The notes beneath the pieces are model-generated. The model was given only the letters and a program-made list of their open reading frames with translations. It was not told the DNA's origin and ran no database searches. Source: Streptomyces sp. NBC_01296 (GTDB lineage: Bacteria; Actinomycetota; Actinomycetes; Streptomycetales; Streptomycetaceae). From it: a DNA stretch of 64,000 nucleotides. This document shows, one piece after another, positions 33,281-41,314 of this stretch (positions are counted from its first letter, which is position 1; every line of letters starts with the position of its first letter). The stretch spans positions 372,001-436,000 of the forward strand of contig NZ_CP130720.1 in the NCBI RefSeq assembly GCF_035984415.1. Reading direction: 5' to 3'. A program made the translations under genes and the position numbers.

Positions 33281-33658
33281 ATGGGCGACAGGAACCCGGA
33301 GCGACGCCCTGCCGGCGAGCTCGAGGCCAGCGTGCTGGCGGCGCTCTGGGCCGCCGACGGCCCGCTGTCCCCGGGCCAGGTCCAGGAGATAATGGGCGGG
33401 TCGCTCGCCCGCACGACCGTGACGACGATCCTGTCCCGCCTGTACGAGAAGGGCACCGTGACCCGGAAGCGGTCCGGCCGCGGGTTCGCCTACGTCCCCA
33501 CCGAGAACGCCTCCGGCCTCACCGCCCGGCGCATGCACGCCGAACTCGCGAAGGACGAGGACCGCGAGGCCGTGCTGAGCCGCTTCGTCTCCCAGCTGAG
33601 CAGCGAAGACGAGCGCCTGCTTCGCGCCCTGCTCGACGGGGAAGGAGACACGACGTGA
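33281..33658 (+). CDS. BlaI/MecI-family repressor
   Basis: 125 aa, ATG 33281. Winged helix: ELEASVLAALWAADGPLSPG, ARTTVTTILSRLYEKGTVTR, then SGRGFAYVPTENASGLTARR. The dimerisation helices follow (VLSRFVSQLSSEDERLLRAL). Family members repress cell-wall stress or resistance genes and are inactivated when the partner M56 protease senses a signal. It overlaps the M56 gene by four bases (GTGA). Sites A and B lie immediately upstream, so autoregulation is expected. Confidence 0.94.
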   Translation: MGDRNPERRPAGELEASVLAALWAADGPLSPGQVQEIMGGSLARTTVTTILSRLYEKGTVTRKRSGRGFAYVPTENASGLTARRMHAELAKDEDREAVLSRFVSQLSSEDERLLRALLDGEGDTT

Positions 33659-34602
33659 TCCACATCGCCTGGCTCCCCCTCGTCGTGCCGTTCCTGGTCG
33701 CGCCGGCGGGCAGGCGCTTGGCCTCGAACCTGCCGCCCCGGCAGGCCATGTGGCTGCTGACGGCATCCGCAGCCGGTCTCGCCGCCGCGAGCACCTGCGC
33801 CCTGGCCCTGCTGATCGTCCCCGGTGCCACCCACCTGCACGTCGTCGCCGCGCTGGGCCACCTGCTCACCCCGCTGAACAGCGGATCACCCGACGCCGTC
33901 ATCGCGATCGCCGTCACCGCAGGGGCCCTGCTCGCGTGGTGCACCGCCCGGCTGGTACGCGGTGTACGCGGGCGCTGGACCCAGCTCCGCCACGCCGGGA
34001 AGCTCGCCGCCCAGGCGGACGGCGAACTCGTCGTCCTGCCGGACGAGCACCCCGACGCCTATGCCCTCCCCGGAAGCCCGGGCCGCATCGTCGTCACGAC
34101 CGGCATGCTCCGCGCGCTCCCGGCGCCCGAGCGCGAGGTCCTGATCGCCCACGAACGTGCCCACCTCCGGGAGCGCCACCACCTCTTCACCGCCGTGGTC
34201 GACCTGGCCGGCCTGTGCCACCCCGCACTGCGGACCCTGCGTGAGCCGCTCGCCTACGCGCTGGAACGCAGTGCCGACGAAGCCGCCGCCCGCGCCGTGG
34301 GCAGCCGGCCTCTGACCGCCCGGGCCATCGGCCGGGCCGCTCTCGCGACCCGCGCCTCCTCTGCGGCCGGCCGTACGCGTCCCGGCGTGGCCCTCTCGGC
34401 GACCACCGGCCCCGTTCCCCGCCGCGTCGCCGCCCTCCTCGGCCACGCCACAGAGTCCAGGACGACCCGGCCCCTCGCCCAGCGCGCCGCAGTCTTGGCA
34501 CTGGTGGCCTGCCTGGCACTCTCCGCCGGCGCATCCCTCCAGGCAGCCGACGACCTCCACGACGGCATCGAAGTCGCCCAGGGCGAACTCCCCGGACGCT
34601 GA
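33655..34602 (+). CDS. M56-family (BlaR1-like) membrane metalloprotease
   Basis: 315 aa, GTG 33655. N-terminal helices (WLPLVVPFLVAPAGRRLASN, WLLTASAAGLAAASTCALAL) and further hydrophobic segments precede the zinc-protease core LIAHERAHLRERHHLF (HExxH) and the third ligand region YALERSADEAAARAV. A last helix precedes a short extracytoplasmic tail (QAADDLHDGIEVAQGELPGR). There is no penicillin-binding sensor domain, so the signal is probably not a beta-lactam. It should cleave or release BlaI upon envelope stress (family knowledge). Confidence 0.92.
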   Translation: MIHIAWLPLVVPFLVAPAGRRLASNLPPRQAMWLLTASAAGLAAASTCALALLIVPGATHLHVVAALGHLLTPLNSGSPDAVIAIAVTAGALLAWCTARLVRGVRGRWTQLRHAGKLAAQADGELVVLPDEHPDAYALPGSPGRIVVTTGMLRALPAPEREVLIAHERAHLRERHHLFTAVVDLAGLCHPALRTLREPLAYALERSADEAAARAVGSRPLTARAIGRAALATRASSAAGRTRPGVALSATTGPVPRRVAALLGHATESRTTRPLAQRAAVLALVACLALSAGASLQAADDLHDGIEVAQGELPGR

Positions 34603-34693
34603 AGGTCCTGGAATTGACGGCACATGTGCCCGTCTGCCTCCGGTCGAGACCGCACCTCGCACCTGCAGCGCGGCTTGCGCCTTAACGTGCCGT

Positions 34694-36811
34694 TCAGCGC
34701 GTCATTGAACGGGGGGTGGCGCTGGCGCGGATGGCGGTGATGATCGTGTGTGCCCATTCGGTGGGGTCCGGGGTGTGGAGCAGGTCTGCCAGGCGGGTCA
34801 TGTGCGCGGCGCGTTCGGCCGTCGTCATGGCGAGCGCGGAGCGGAGGGTGGCCACCAGGTCGTGCGGCAGTAGCGGGTCGGTGAGTACGGCTGCGCTGCC
34901 CAGGTGCTGGGCCACTCCCGTGTGGCGAGAGAGGACCAGGACGCCAGGACGGCGTGTGGCGTGGTGGGCGGTGACGTATTCCTGGGCGGTGAGGTTCATG
35001 CCGTCGGCGAGCGAGGCAACCCAGAACACGTCGGCTGCCAGGTAGTGGTCGATGATCTCGGTGAAGTCGAGGTTGTGGGGGATGTACTCGACGGGTTCCC
35101 ATCCGGGCGTGCGCCATCGGTGGTTGATCTGGGTGATGGCCTCCTCGAGCGCGGCGAGGGTCGAGTCGTATGCGTGGATGCCCGCCTCGGGAGGTGGGCA
35201 GATCAGGCGGTAGCGGACCTTCCGGCGCAGTGCGGGCTCCTCGGTGAGGAGGGTGTCCAGCGCGCGGATCTTGTGGACCGGGGCTTTGGCGTAGTCGAGT
35301 CGCTCCACGGAAAGGACGAGCTGGACGCCGTCATTCGCAGGGCGCGGCAGAGTTGCGGCCCGGAGGCGGGCGAGGTCGCTGACGGCGCGGCGGTCGATGC
35401 CGAGGGGGTGCACGCCGATGCACGGTGCGGGCGCCTGCGTGCCGGCGAGGAGACGGCGGAAGTTGTCGGCGCAATCCGCGGTGTGGAAGCCGGCCCAGTC
35501 CAGGCGGGCGAGTGAGTCACAGAGCTGGTCGGCTGCCGGGATGCGGCAAAAGACGTCGGGGTGGGGAAACGGCGTGTGGTGGAACAGCCCGATGTTCAGG
35601 TCAGGGCGGTGCGTCTTGAGAATGCCGGGCACGAGCCAGAGGTTGTAGTCGTGGAGCCAGACGGTCGCGCCCCGTTCGGCGAGGGAGGCGATGTGCCGTG
35701 CGAAGGTGGCGTTGACGGCTTCGTAGTCGGGCCAGTGGGCAGGCTGGTCCCGGATGAGGTCGGGCCGGGACATCAGGGCCGGCCACAGGGTCTCTTTGCA
35801 GGTGTGGTGGAAGTAGCCGGCCCAACGGTCGGGGGCAAGCGTCAGGAGGGACAGCTTCGGTCCGCCGGCTGTCGGCGGGGGCGGCGTCGGCGGCCCGGGA
35901 GGTTCCGCGCCGATGTGGGCGGCTGCCCACACGGCGTCCAGGCGCTTGTCTCCCAGCGCGGACTGCAGGGTCGGCAGGACGCCGTTGGGGCTGGAGGGAG
36001 GCTGCCAGGTGCCGTCGAGCCAGCGCACGGGCGGGCGGTGGTAGCCGATCACCACCGGGTGCCTGACCGGCCAGCCGAGGCGTTCCACCGCCTCGAGCAC
36101 CGCGGCCGCGCCTTCCAGGTTCGAGTGGTGGACGCGGGTGCTCGAGGGGACCTGCGCGGTCAGGGCGGGTTCCGCGTTGGCGACCACGACGGCGTGCGTG
36201 CCCAGCCGGAACAGTGACAGGTCGTTGAGGGAGTCCCCGGCCACGAGCATCTTCTGGCGAGACCACCGCAGGTGCCGGGCGAGGAGCTGCACCGCACGCC
36301 CTTTGCCCCCGTTGGGCGGCAGAACGTCGAAGTAGCGGCCCGAGGCATACGACCAGGAGCATCCCAGCGCGCGGACCGCCACGGTCACCTCGTCGCACAG
36401 GTCCTCGCGGTCCAGGTAGAAGGAGCAGCGGCCTTCCTGGGGTACCCGCTCCTGGTACACGAGCTGCGGGAACGCCTCCAGCGCCGCGCGGACCCGTTCG
36501 GCTCCCGGCCACCCGGACCTCAGCCGTGCCTCCAGCCCTCTGGCGTGCGCCATACGGGCAGCGTCGACGACGGTGGACCCGACGTCGCCGATGATCCAGT
36601 GCGGCCGCGGCACGAGGGGGTCCTCACGTAGAAGGGCCTCTACGGAGGGCAGGCTACGGCCGGTCGCGAAGACGACAGTGATGTCCGGATGTTGGTGCAG
36701 GGCATCGAAGAGCTTGCGCCGCTCGTACGGGCTCCCGCCCAGCAGGGTGCCGTCCAGATCCGCGACCAGCACCCTGGCCGCACCCGCGGTTCCCTCGTCG
36801 CCACTCACCAT
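34694..36811 (-). CDS. HAD phosphatase-GT20 synthase fusion (glucosylglycerol-P or trehalose-P synthase/phosphatase)
   Basis: 705 aa from ATG 36811. Domain 1 (about 10-250) is an HAD-IIB phosphatase: VLVADLDGTLLGG, GGKGRAVQLLARH, VAGDSLNDLSLFRLG. Domain 2 (about 300-690) is a GT20 glycosyltransferase: WLHDYNLWLVPGILKTHRPD, FHHTPFPHPDVFCRIP, LVLSVERLDYAKAPVHKIRA, DGMNLTAQEYVTA. The order phosphatase-then-synthase with a sucrose-phosphatase-like HAD matches bifunctional GgpPS enzymes that make the osmolyte glucosylglycerol (known from a few bacteria). OtsA-OtsB fusions are usually synthase first. The N-terminal RLP loop of OtsA is not seen. Substrate stays open. It overlaps the upstream small ORF by seven bases. 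Confidence 0.85.
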   Translation of the reverse strand: MVSGDEGTAGAARVLVADLDGTLLGGSPYERRKLFDALHQHPDITVVFATGRSLPSVEALLREDPLVPRPHWIIGDVGSTVVDAARMAHARGLEARLRSGWPGAERVRAALEAFPQLVYQERVPQEGRCSFYLDREDLCDEVTVAVRALGCSWSYASGRYFDVLPPNGGKGRAVQLLARHLRWSRQKMLVAGDSLNDLSLFRLGTHAVVVANAEPALTAQVPSSTRVHHSNLEGAAAVLEAVERLGWPVRHPVVIGYHRPPVRWLDGTWQPPSSPNGVLPTLQSALGDKRLDAVWAAAHIGAEPPGPPTPPPPTAGGPKLSLLTLAPDRWAGYFHHTCKETLWPALMSRPDLIRDQPAHWPDYEAVNATFARHIASLAERGATVWLHDYNLWLVPGILKTHRPDLNIGLFHHTPFPHPDVFCRIPAADQLCDSLARLDWAGFHTADCADNFRRLLAGTQAPAPCIGVHPLGIDRRAVSDLARLRAATLPRPANDGVQLVLSVERLDYAKAPVHKIRALDTLLTEEPALRRKVRYRLICPPPEAGIHAYDSTLAALEEAITQINHRWRTPGWEPVEYIPHNLDFTEIIDHYLAADVFWVASLADGMNLTAQEYVTAHHATRRPGVLVLSRHTGVAQHLGSAAVLTDPLLPHDLVATLRSALAMTTAERAAHMTRLADLLHTPDPTEWAHTIITAIRASATPRSMTR

Positions 36812-37032
36812 GCGGGATCGTGAGTCACCGGGTCGATCACGCAACTCCCGTCACAGGCCCTCGTCCCCGGCTCGGACGGCATGTCCCGCAGGTGTCTGAT
36901 CGCCCGGCCGAGTCGGGCGGCATCGGCATCACTGCTGCACACGAGCCGGGTGACCAGTCCCTCGGGCGCACTGCGCGCGGAGGCCACCAACTCCTCGATG
37001 ACAGGACCGGTCTGGTACAAAACATCTCCCAT
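36805..37032 (-). CDS. small hypothetical protein coupled to the HAD-GT20 enzyme
   Basis: 75 aa, ATG 37032, ending TGA inside the start region of the next gene (ATGGTGA), so translation is probably coupled. Sequence MGDVLYQTGPVIEELVASAR, then LVTRLVCSSDADAARLGRAI, and a C-terminal CDGSCVIDPVTHDPAW with a CxxxC pair. Soluble and unrecognised. No clear ribosome binding site. The longer frame above 37032 is not coding-like. Confidence 0.55.
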   Translation of the reverse strand: MGDVLYQTGPVIEELVASARSAPEGLVTRLVCSSDADAARLGRAIRHLRDMPSEPGTRACDGSCVIDPVTHDPAW

Positions 37033-37356
37033 GGCAGAGTGCGACAAGGCCAGCCCCCGGGCAACGGACAAAGAGAAAGCAGAATAAGGCGCTTGAGGCG
37101 TTATGCTCGGTATTTCCCAAGTATCGGTGCAAAGTGTCCGGCACGGCACCGGCTGCGGCCCCGACCGGGCGACTGCGCTGTGGGGGGGCCACGCAGCGCC
37201 GCGCGTCGACGCCTCACGAGAGCTGCTGCCGGGTGGCGTGTCAGCGCCGACACCGCACAAGCCACGCACACGTACGCGAGGCGGAATTCACCCCTGCGGG
37301 GGGCGGCGACCCCTCCCGGAAGTGCTCACAACACGCTGGAAGTCGCCGAGCACACG
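37033..37356. other. intergenic, promoter region of the small ORF/HAD-GT20 pair
   Basis: No supported gene. AT-richer bases around 37065-37125 are the best promoter candidates for the minus-strand pair. Confidence 0.35.
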
Positions 37357-37390
37357 CAAAAGAGGCCGCCACCCCGAAAGGGCTGGCGGC
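37357..37390 (-). terminator. intrinsic terminator for the 37.5-kb gene
   Basis: On the minus strand a stem (37384-37390 with 37365-37371, extended by CCC/GGG) is followed by TCTTTTGC. One of the few hairpins here with a U-rich tail. Confidence 0.7.
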
Positions 37391-37510
37391 GGCCCTTGAC
37401 CGAGCCCTCCGATACACACCCGCGGAGCGGGGTGAACTCCACCTCCGTGCCACCGCAGCCGGCCGCGATGCCCAGCAGCCGCGCGTCCTGCTCTACTTCT
37501 GAAGGCTCAC

Positions 37511-37786
37511 TCAGGACGCGTCCTCGACGAGACTGAATCCTTCCGGGAACCCTGCCAGGAACTCCCGTCGGGCCGGGTCAGACTCCGCTTCAGCCATCTC
37601 GCTGAGCAAATCCATCAGCTCCTGCCGCTGATCACCCGACAGCTGGCTGAACAAACGGGCGACGCCCTCCAGCACCTTCACTGCATCGTCCGAATCCATC
37701 TGCTCGTCTTCGCTGCCCTCGACGAACCACAGGGTGCCGACCAAGGCCTCGGCCAGGGCATGGGTCAGAGACGGATATACGGGCAT
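37511..37786 (-). CDS. small acidic hypothetical protein, 91 aa
   Basis: ATG 37786 chosen because GGAGG lies eight bases upstream. Begins MPVYPSLTHALAEALVGTLW. Rich in Asp/Glu with helical repeats (KVLEGVARLFSQLSGDQRQE, LMDLLSEMAEAESDPARREF) and ends in LVEDAS. No membrane part. Not recognised. Single gene with its own terminator at 37357. Confidence 0.75.
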   Translation of the reverse strand: MPVYPSLTHALAEALVGTLWFVEGSEDEQMDSDDAVKVLEGVARLFSQLSGDQRQELMDLLSEMAEAESDPARREFLAGFPEGFSLVEDAS

Positions 37787-37847
37787 CACAGTGGCCTCCC
37801 AGCAGGTCAACAGCAGAGTCCGGCCATACCACCACAGCCCACTGACA

Positions 37848-38330
37848 TCACGTTCCGTGAGCCTCCACAGAAAGTGGACCAGAGCCGCAACTCGTCAGCA
37901 AAGCCACCCGGTCCGCGTCGCCGGCGGCCGGCTGCGGTCCGGCCGGCTCGCAGGGGACGGTGCGGGCGACCCACTGGAAACCGGCCGAATCCGCCAGGCG
38001 CGTCACGAGCGGGGAGGGGTAGAGGCCCACGACGTGGCCGTGCGCCTGGCGGTCGCGGTCGCACACCGCCTGCCCGACGGCGTAGCGGCGGCCCGTCACC
38101 GGTGGCCGGCTCGCGCGCAGCATTTCATCAGCAAGTGCGTGTCTGTGACGACGGTGCCGTGTTGCGGGCCGGTGACGGTGTCGCGACGGTGGGCTGCTCA
38201 ACGAGCAGTGCCCGGCGGTGCGGGTCGCCGTGGATGTCAACCGGGTCCTCGACCAGCCCGAACGCCGCCCCGCCCAGCCGGATCGGGCTAGCGTGGGTGG
38301 TCCGGCCGACGGAGCCGGCACCGTGCCCGA
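37848..38330 (-). pseudogene. unrecognised hypothetical gene, frameshifted
   Basis: Two coding-like blocks are in different frames: LGGAAFGLVEDPVDIHGDPH with RRALLVEQPTV, and RPPVTGRRYAVGQAVCDRDR with GHVVGLYPSPLVTRLADSAG. Same strand and compatible order suggest one gene broken by at least one indel. Family not recognised. Confidence 0.4.
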
Positions 38331-38377
38331 GGCCCTGGCGTCGGCCGGGCCGCTGAGCGGCCCGGCCCGTTAGCGGA

Positions 38378-38872
38378 TCAGGCGTGGACCGCGTGCCAGG
38401 GGGTGCACTTGCGCTCGCTGCCCTTCACGACGCACCCTCGCAGCTTGTACGGGTGACCCTCCGGCAGGTTGCCGGAAGCGACCGTCATGTAGATCGCCTT
38501 GTGACCGCGCGTGGAGGCGATGCGGCCGGTGCTCAGCTCGGCCTCGACCGCCCAGCCATCGGGGCTGATGTCCTTGGCGATGAGGGAGTCGCCCGGGATG
38601 TCGGGCGCGGGCTGCGGGTCGGCGTTCCAGCGGGCGAAGCCCATGTTGTGGCCGTCCGTGGGGCTCATGATGTTGATCGTGTACGACCCGTCCGCCGACA
38701 TCGCGGCAAGCCCCGAGATCCCGGACGTGAGAACGGCGACGTCGGCGTCGGGCGTGAGGTCGCCCGTTTCGTCGGCGGCGCTCGCGGTTCCGGCCCCGGC
38801 CGTGAGCGCCACGCCGACGAGCAGCGTGGCCGAGCCGAGGACCGCGCCGATGCGCTTGTGTATCGAACCCAT
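38378..38872 (-). CDS. secreted protein, 164 aa
   Basis: ATG 38872 with AAGGAAAT upstream. Signal peptide IGAVLGSATLLVGVALTAGA, cleavage near TASAADE. The mature part is a beta-rich domain (ADGSYTINIMSPTDGHNMGF, LSTGRIASTRGHKAIYMTVA) with two cysteines near the end (GCVVKGSERKC) that could form a disulfide. Family unknown. Looks intact and independently transcribed. Confidence 0.8.
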   Translation of the reverse strand: MGSIHKRIGAVLGSATLLVGVALTAGAGTASAADETGDLTPDADVAVLTSGISGLAAMSADGSYTINIMSPTDGHNMGFARWNADPQPAPDIPGDSLIAKDISPDGWAVEAELSTGRIASTRGHKAIYMTVASGNLPEGHPYKLRGCVVKGSERKCTPWHAVHA

Positions 38873-39359
38873 GATTTCCTTCGTTCCTGCGCGCGACGGC
38901 AGAGCGCCGCACGGACGTTCTCCCACCGGCTGCAAACGTGCTGGCAGCCTGTCAAGAACACTGTAACCAGCCCTTGTTGGGAACCTACTCGCGGGTACCT
39001 CTTGAGCCTGCACGACCAGTCGGCGCGCGGACACAGTCCGCTCCGCGGACGCGGCCCGGCCGGGCGCGGCACCGATAGGGGTGGTGGTGGAGCAGGCCGC
39101 GGTCACGGAGACACTGGGGCGATCCGCCCCACCTCGGCCAGCAACACCCGGTCCTGGCCCAGGACGAGAGGGGCAAGGGCGGCTGCCCGCGCCGACTTCG
39201 GCGAGCAGTCGAGGCTGAACAACAGCCGGTCAAGGTTGACTCGCGATCGGTCAGACACGCCGCCCTCGTCGGCGACACCAGCCGGCTCCGCTGTTGGTCT
39301 CGTGGACGAGGAAGTCCCGATTCGGCGACAGCACGCCGCGGCGCTCGTAGGATGCCTGG
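38873..39359. other. gap with one possible coding remnant
   Basis: On the minus strand around 39125-39245 a frame reads VNLDRLLFSLDCSPKSARAA and LVLGQDRVLLAEVGRIAPVS with good codon bias but no clear ends. Otherwise nothing is supported. Confidence 0.3.
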
Positions 39360-39653
39360 ATGCCTAAGCCGATACGGATGAACCGCCGCTCGTGGGTTGC
39401 CGCGTGGGCGGTGCCATGCGCGGCCGGCCTCGCCGCCACTGCCAAACTGAACGCCTCCCCGGCACCGGCCCCGCAGTCTGAGAAGTCCGTCAGTGCCGAG
39501 TGCGCCGAGCGCATCGCGGACATCGAGACGCAGCTGGCCAAGGCCAAGCAGGAAGGCAAGACAGACGGAACGCTGGTCTTCTCGCGAGTCCGGGTCGGTA
39601 CCGAGGACGGCTGCCGTGACGATCTCCATATCCACGTCCGGGGCGATCAGTGA
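39360..39653 (+). CDS. small membrane-anchored or secreted protein, 97 aa
   Basis: ATG 39360. An N-terminal hydrophobic segment after positive residues (RMNRRSWVAAWAVPCAAGLA), then a short helical domain (SAECAERIADIETQLAKAKQ) and VFSRVRVGTEDGCRDDLHIH with two cysteines. The stop overlaps the next gene by four bases (GTGA), so the two are coupled. Not recognised. Confidence 0.6.
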   Translation: MPKPIRMNRRSWVAAWAVPCAAGLAATAKLNASPAPAPQSEKSVSAECAERIADIETQLAKAKQEGKTDGTLVFSRVRVGTEDGCRDDLHIHVRGDQ

Positions 39654-39841
39654 GCCGCGCTACCTGGCTCGCCGCGATGGCAGGGCTAGCCTTCGTCTGT
39701 GCCTGTGCCGGAGCAGTCATTGCCATGGGCGCCACGTCGGAACCGAAGCCGCGGCCCACACCGCCGCGGGTGTACTCCTCCTGCCTGGCAGCAGACACCA
39801 AGCCGGTGTCCTCGGACAACGACCCGTGCAACAGCCGCTGA
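39650..39841 (+). CDS. small secreted or membrane protein, 63 aa
   Basis: GTG 39650, overlapping the preceding gene. Signal-like N-terminus (TWLAAMAGLAFVCACAGAVI), a proline-rich middle (SEPKPRPTPPRVYSS) and two cysteines near the C-terminus (SCLAADTKPVSSDNDPC). Unknown function. Forms a doublet with the 97-aa protein. Confidence 0.55.
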   Translation: MSRATWLAAMAGLAFVCACAGAVIAMGATSEPKPRPTPPRVYSSCLAADTKPVSSDNDPCNSR

Positions 39842-40016
39842 AGAACATCCGAGCGACCGCCCGCCGCATGGCAGCAGCTCGGGCCTGGCGAAGTCGGCCA
39901 GGGCGCTGACCGAACGCGATGTTCTTGACCATGCAGCCACTGGCGTACGCGACGCCGCCGTGCAGCAAGGTCACCTTCTCGACGGACTGGACGATCCCCC
40001 GGGCCTCTCCGGCCTA

Positions 40017-40310
40017 TCAGCGGGCGTGGACAGCACGGCCCGCGTTCATCTGTCTCGCGAAGTAGATGACGGACAGCCGGCCGGCGGACGCGATGCAGAC
40101 GTCTTCGCCTTCGGGGTCCCACTGGCCAAATCCCCAAGGGTCGGCCGCGGCGGCGTCGAGCAGGTCGCACAACGTCTCTTCGGCGTGCTCCGGGAGTTCG
40201 GCGAGGACCCTCGCGGCTGGTGTCGAGATCCGGACCGCGTACGGCAGCAGGCTCACCGGAGCGGGGAGGGCGGTGGGCTCACTGGCAGGGGCCGATCGCC
40301 CGGCTGCCAT
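40017..40310 (-). pseudogene. RelE/ParE-like toxin, probably C-terminally frameshifted
   Basis: The core YAVRISTPAARVLAELPEHA, ADPWGFGQWDPEGEDVCIAS and GRLSVIYFARQMNA resembles RelE-superfamily proteins, whose last strand (Y-V-x-x-I) is expected just after the point where the frame passes into HAR and stops. No antitoxin is adjacent. The assignment is by visual pattern only. Confidence 0.45.
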
Positions 40311-40475
40311 GGAAGTACGTCAGGCGCTCTGGTCCGATCAGGTGGCGCCGGGGTGACGCACCAGAGCGGATGATCAGGCGGATCGATTCGCCGCCGGACA
40401 CCCCTCCTAGGGTCAGTCAGGCACGCACCACCCCGAGATCACCCTCGATCACCTGCAGAAGGGACCCTTCCCCTC

Positions 40476-40832
40476 ATGAAGCTCCGCTCCACCGTCGGCG
40501 CCTGCCTCGGCGCCCTCACCCTGGTCCTGTCGATCGCCGGCCCGGCACAGGCCGCCCAGGGCAACTTCCACTACAAGTACGTGGACGACCACGGGCAGGA
40601 GCAGTTCGCAACCCTGCACGACCCGCACAGCGGCAAGTGCATCAACCTCTACCCCGTCGGCCACGACGACGAGCAGCCGGGCTACGGCCCCCACAACGAC
40701 ACCGACACCGCCGTGACCGTCTACCTCGGCGCGAACTGCCAGGGCCCCGAGTGGCGGCTCAAGGCCCACGGCAACCAGGCCAAGGACACCCTCGAGGTCC
40801 GCTCCGTCCGCTTCGACGCCCCCCAGGAATAA
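40476..40832 (+). CDS. small secreted protein, 118 aa
   Basis: ATG 40476 with AAGGGA upstream. Signal peptide VGACLGALTLVLSIAGPAQA, cleavage before AQG. The mature domain (about 90 aa) has two cysteines (HSGKCINLYPVG and GANCQGPEWRL) that likely pair, and beta-strand pattern VTVYLGANCQGPEW similar to the small disulfide proteins called peptidase-inhibitor I36-like. That naming is tentative. Intact, single gene. Confidence 0.8.
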   Translation: MKLRSTVGACLGALTLVLSIAGPAQAAQGNFHYKYVDDHGQEQFATLHDPHSGKCINLYPVGHDDEQPGYGPHNDTDTAVTVYLGANCQGPEWRLKAHGNQAKDTLEVRSVRFDAPQE

Positions 40833-40879
40833 CAGACGTCCCAAAGCGCGGCCCGCCCATCGAGGCGGCCCGCGCAACG

Positions 40880-41105
40880 GACTCCGGACCGGGGCACCCG
40901 AGTGCGGAGCAGAGCCGGCCGGGGGTGCAGTCGCCGCACTGGTCGGCGTCGTGCTCCATGAAGGCGCGCTGAAGCGGGTGGAGGGTGCCTTCGGGCCCGG
41001 CGAAGCCCTCGACGGTGGTGATCGCTCGGCCCTCGAGGGTCACGGCGAGGAGCAGGCAGCTGTTGGCGCGCCGGCCGTCCACCAGGACGGTGCAGGCGCG
41101 GGGAG
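40880..41105 (-). pseudogene. second 2Fe-2S molybdenum-hydroxylase small subunit, fragment
   Basis: RACTVLVDGRRANSCLLLAV, TLEGRAITTVEGFAGPEGTL, PLQRAFMEHDADQCGDCTPG. It covers the middle of the protein encoded intact at 15820-16464, but with CGDCTPGR for CGYCTPGQ and both ends missing. It is a paralogue or relic of another hydroxylase operon, not a copy of the intact gene. Confidence 0.8.
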
Positions 41106-41215
41106 CTCCACACGATGTGGAACGCGGGCCCCGTTTCGGCGCGAATGATCGAGATCATCGGTCCGGCCGGGTTCGAAGGCCTCTTCCGCGAACGGCTTCT
41201 GACCCGAGGAGGTCC
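41103..41215 (+). pseudogene. cupin-domain protein, C-terminal fragment
   Basis: MWNAGPVSARMIEIIGPAGF then EGLFRERL is the end of small cupin proteins. It abuts the antisense 2Fe-2S fragment at about 41104, a sharp junction between two unrelated gene pieces. Confidence 0.6.
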
Positions 41216-41314
41216 GACCCATCCCTACGCCTGCGCTTCCTCGCCTCAGCCGGTCGGCTCCCGGGGCGGCAGGCCGGCTCGGCGGCTCCCGCCGCGGACG
41301 GGAGCCGCCAGGAC

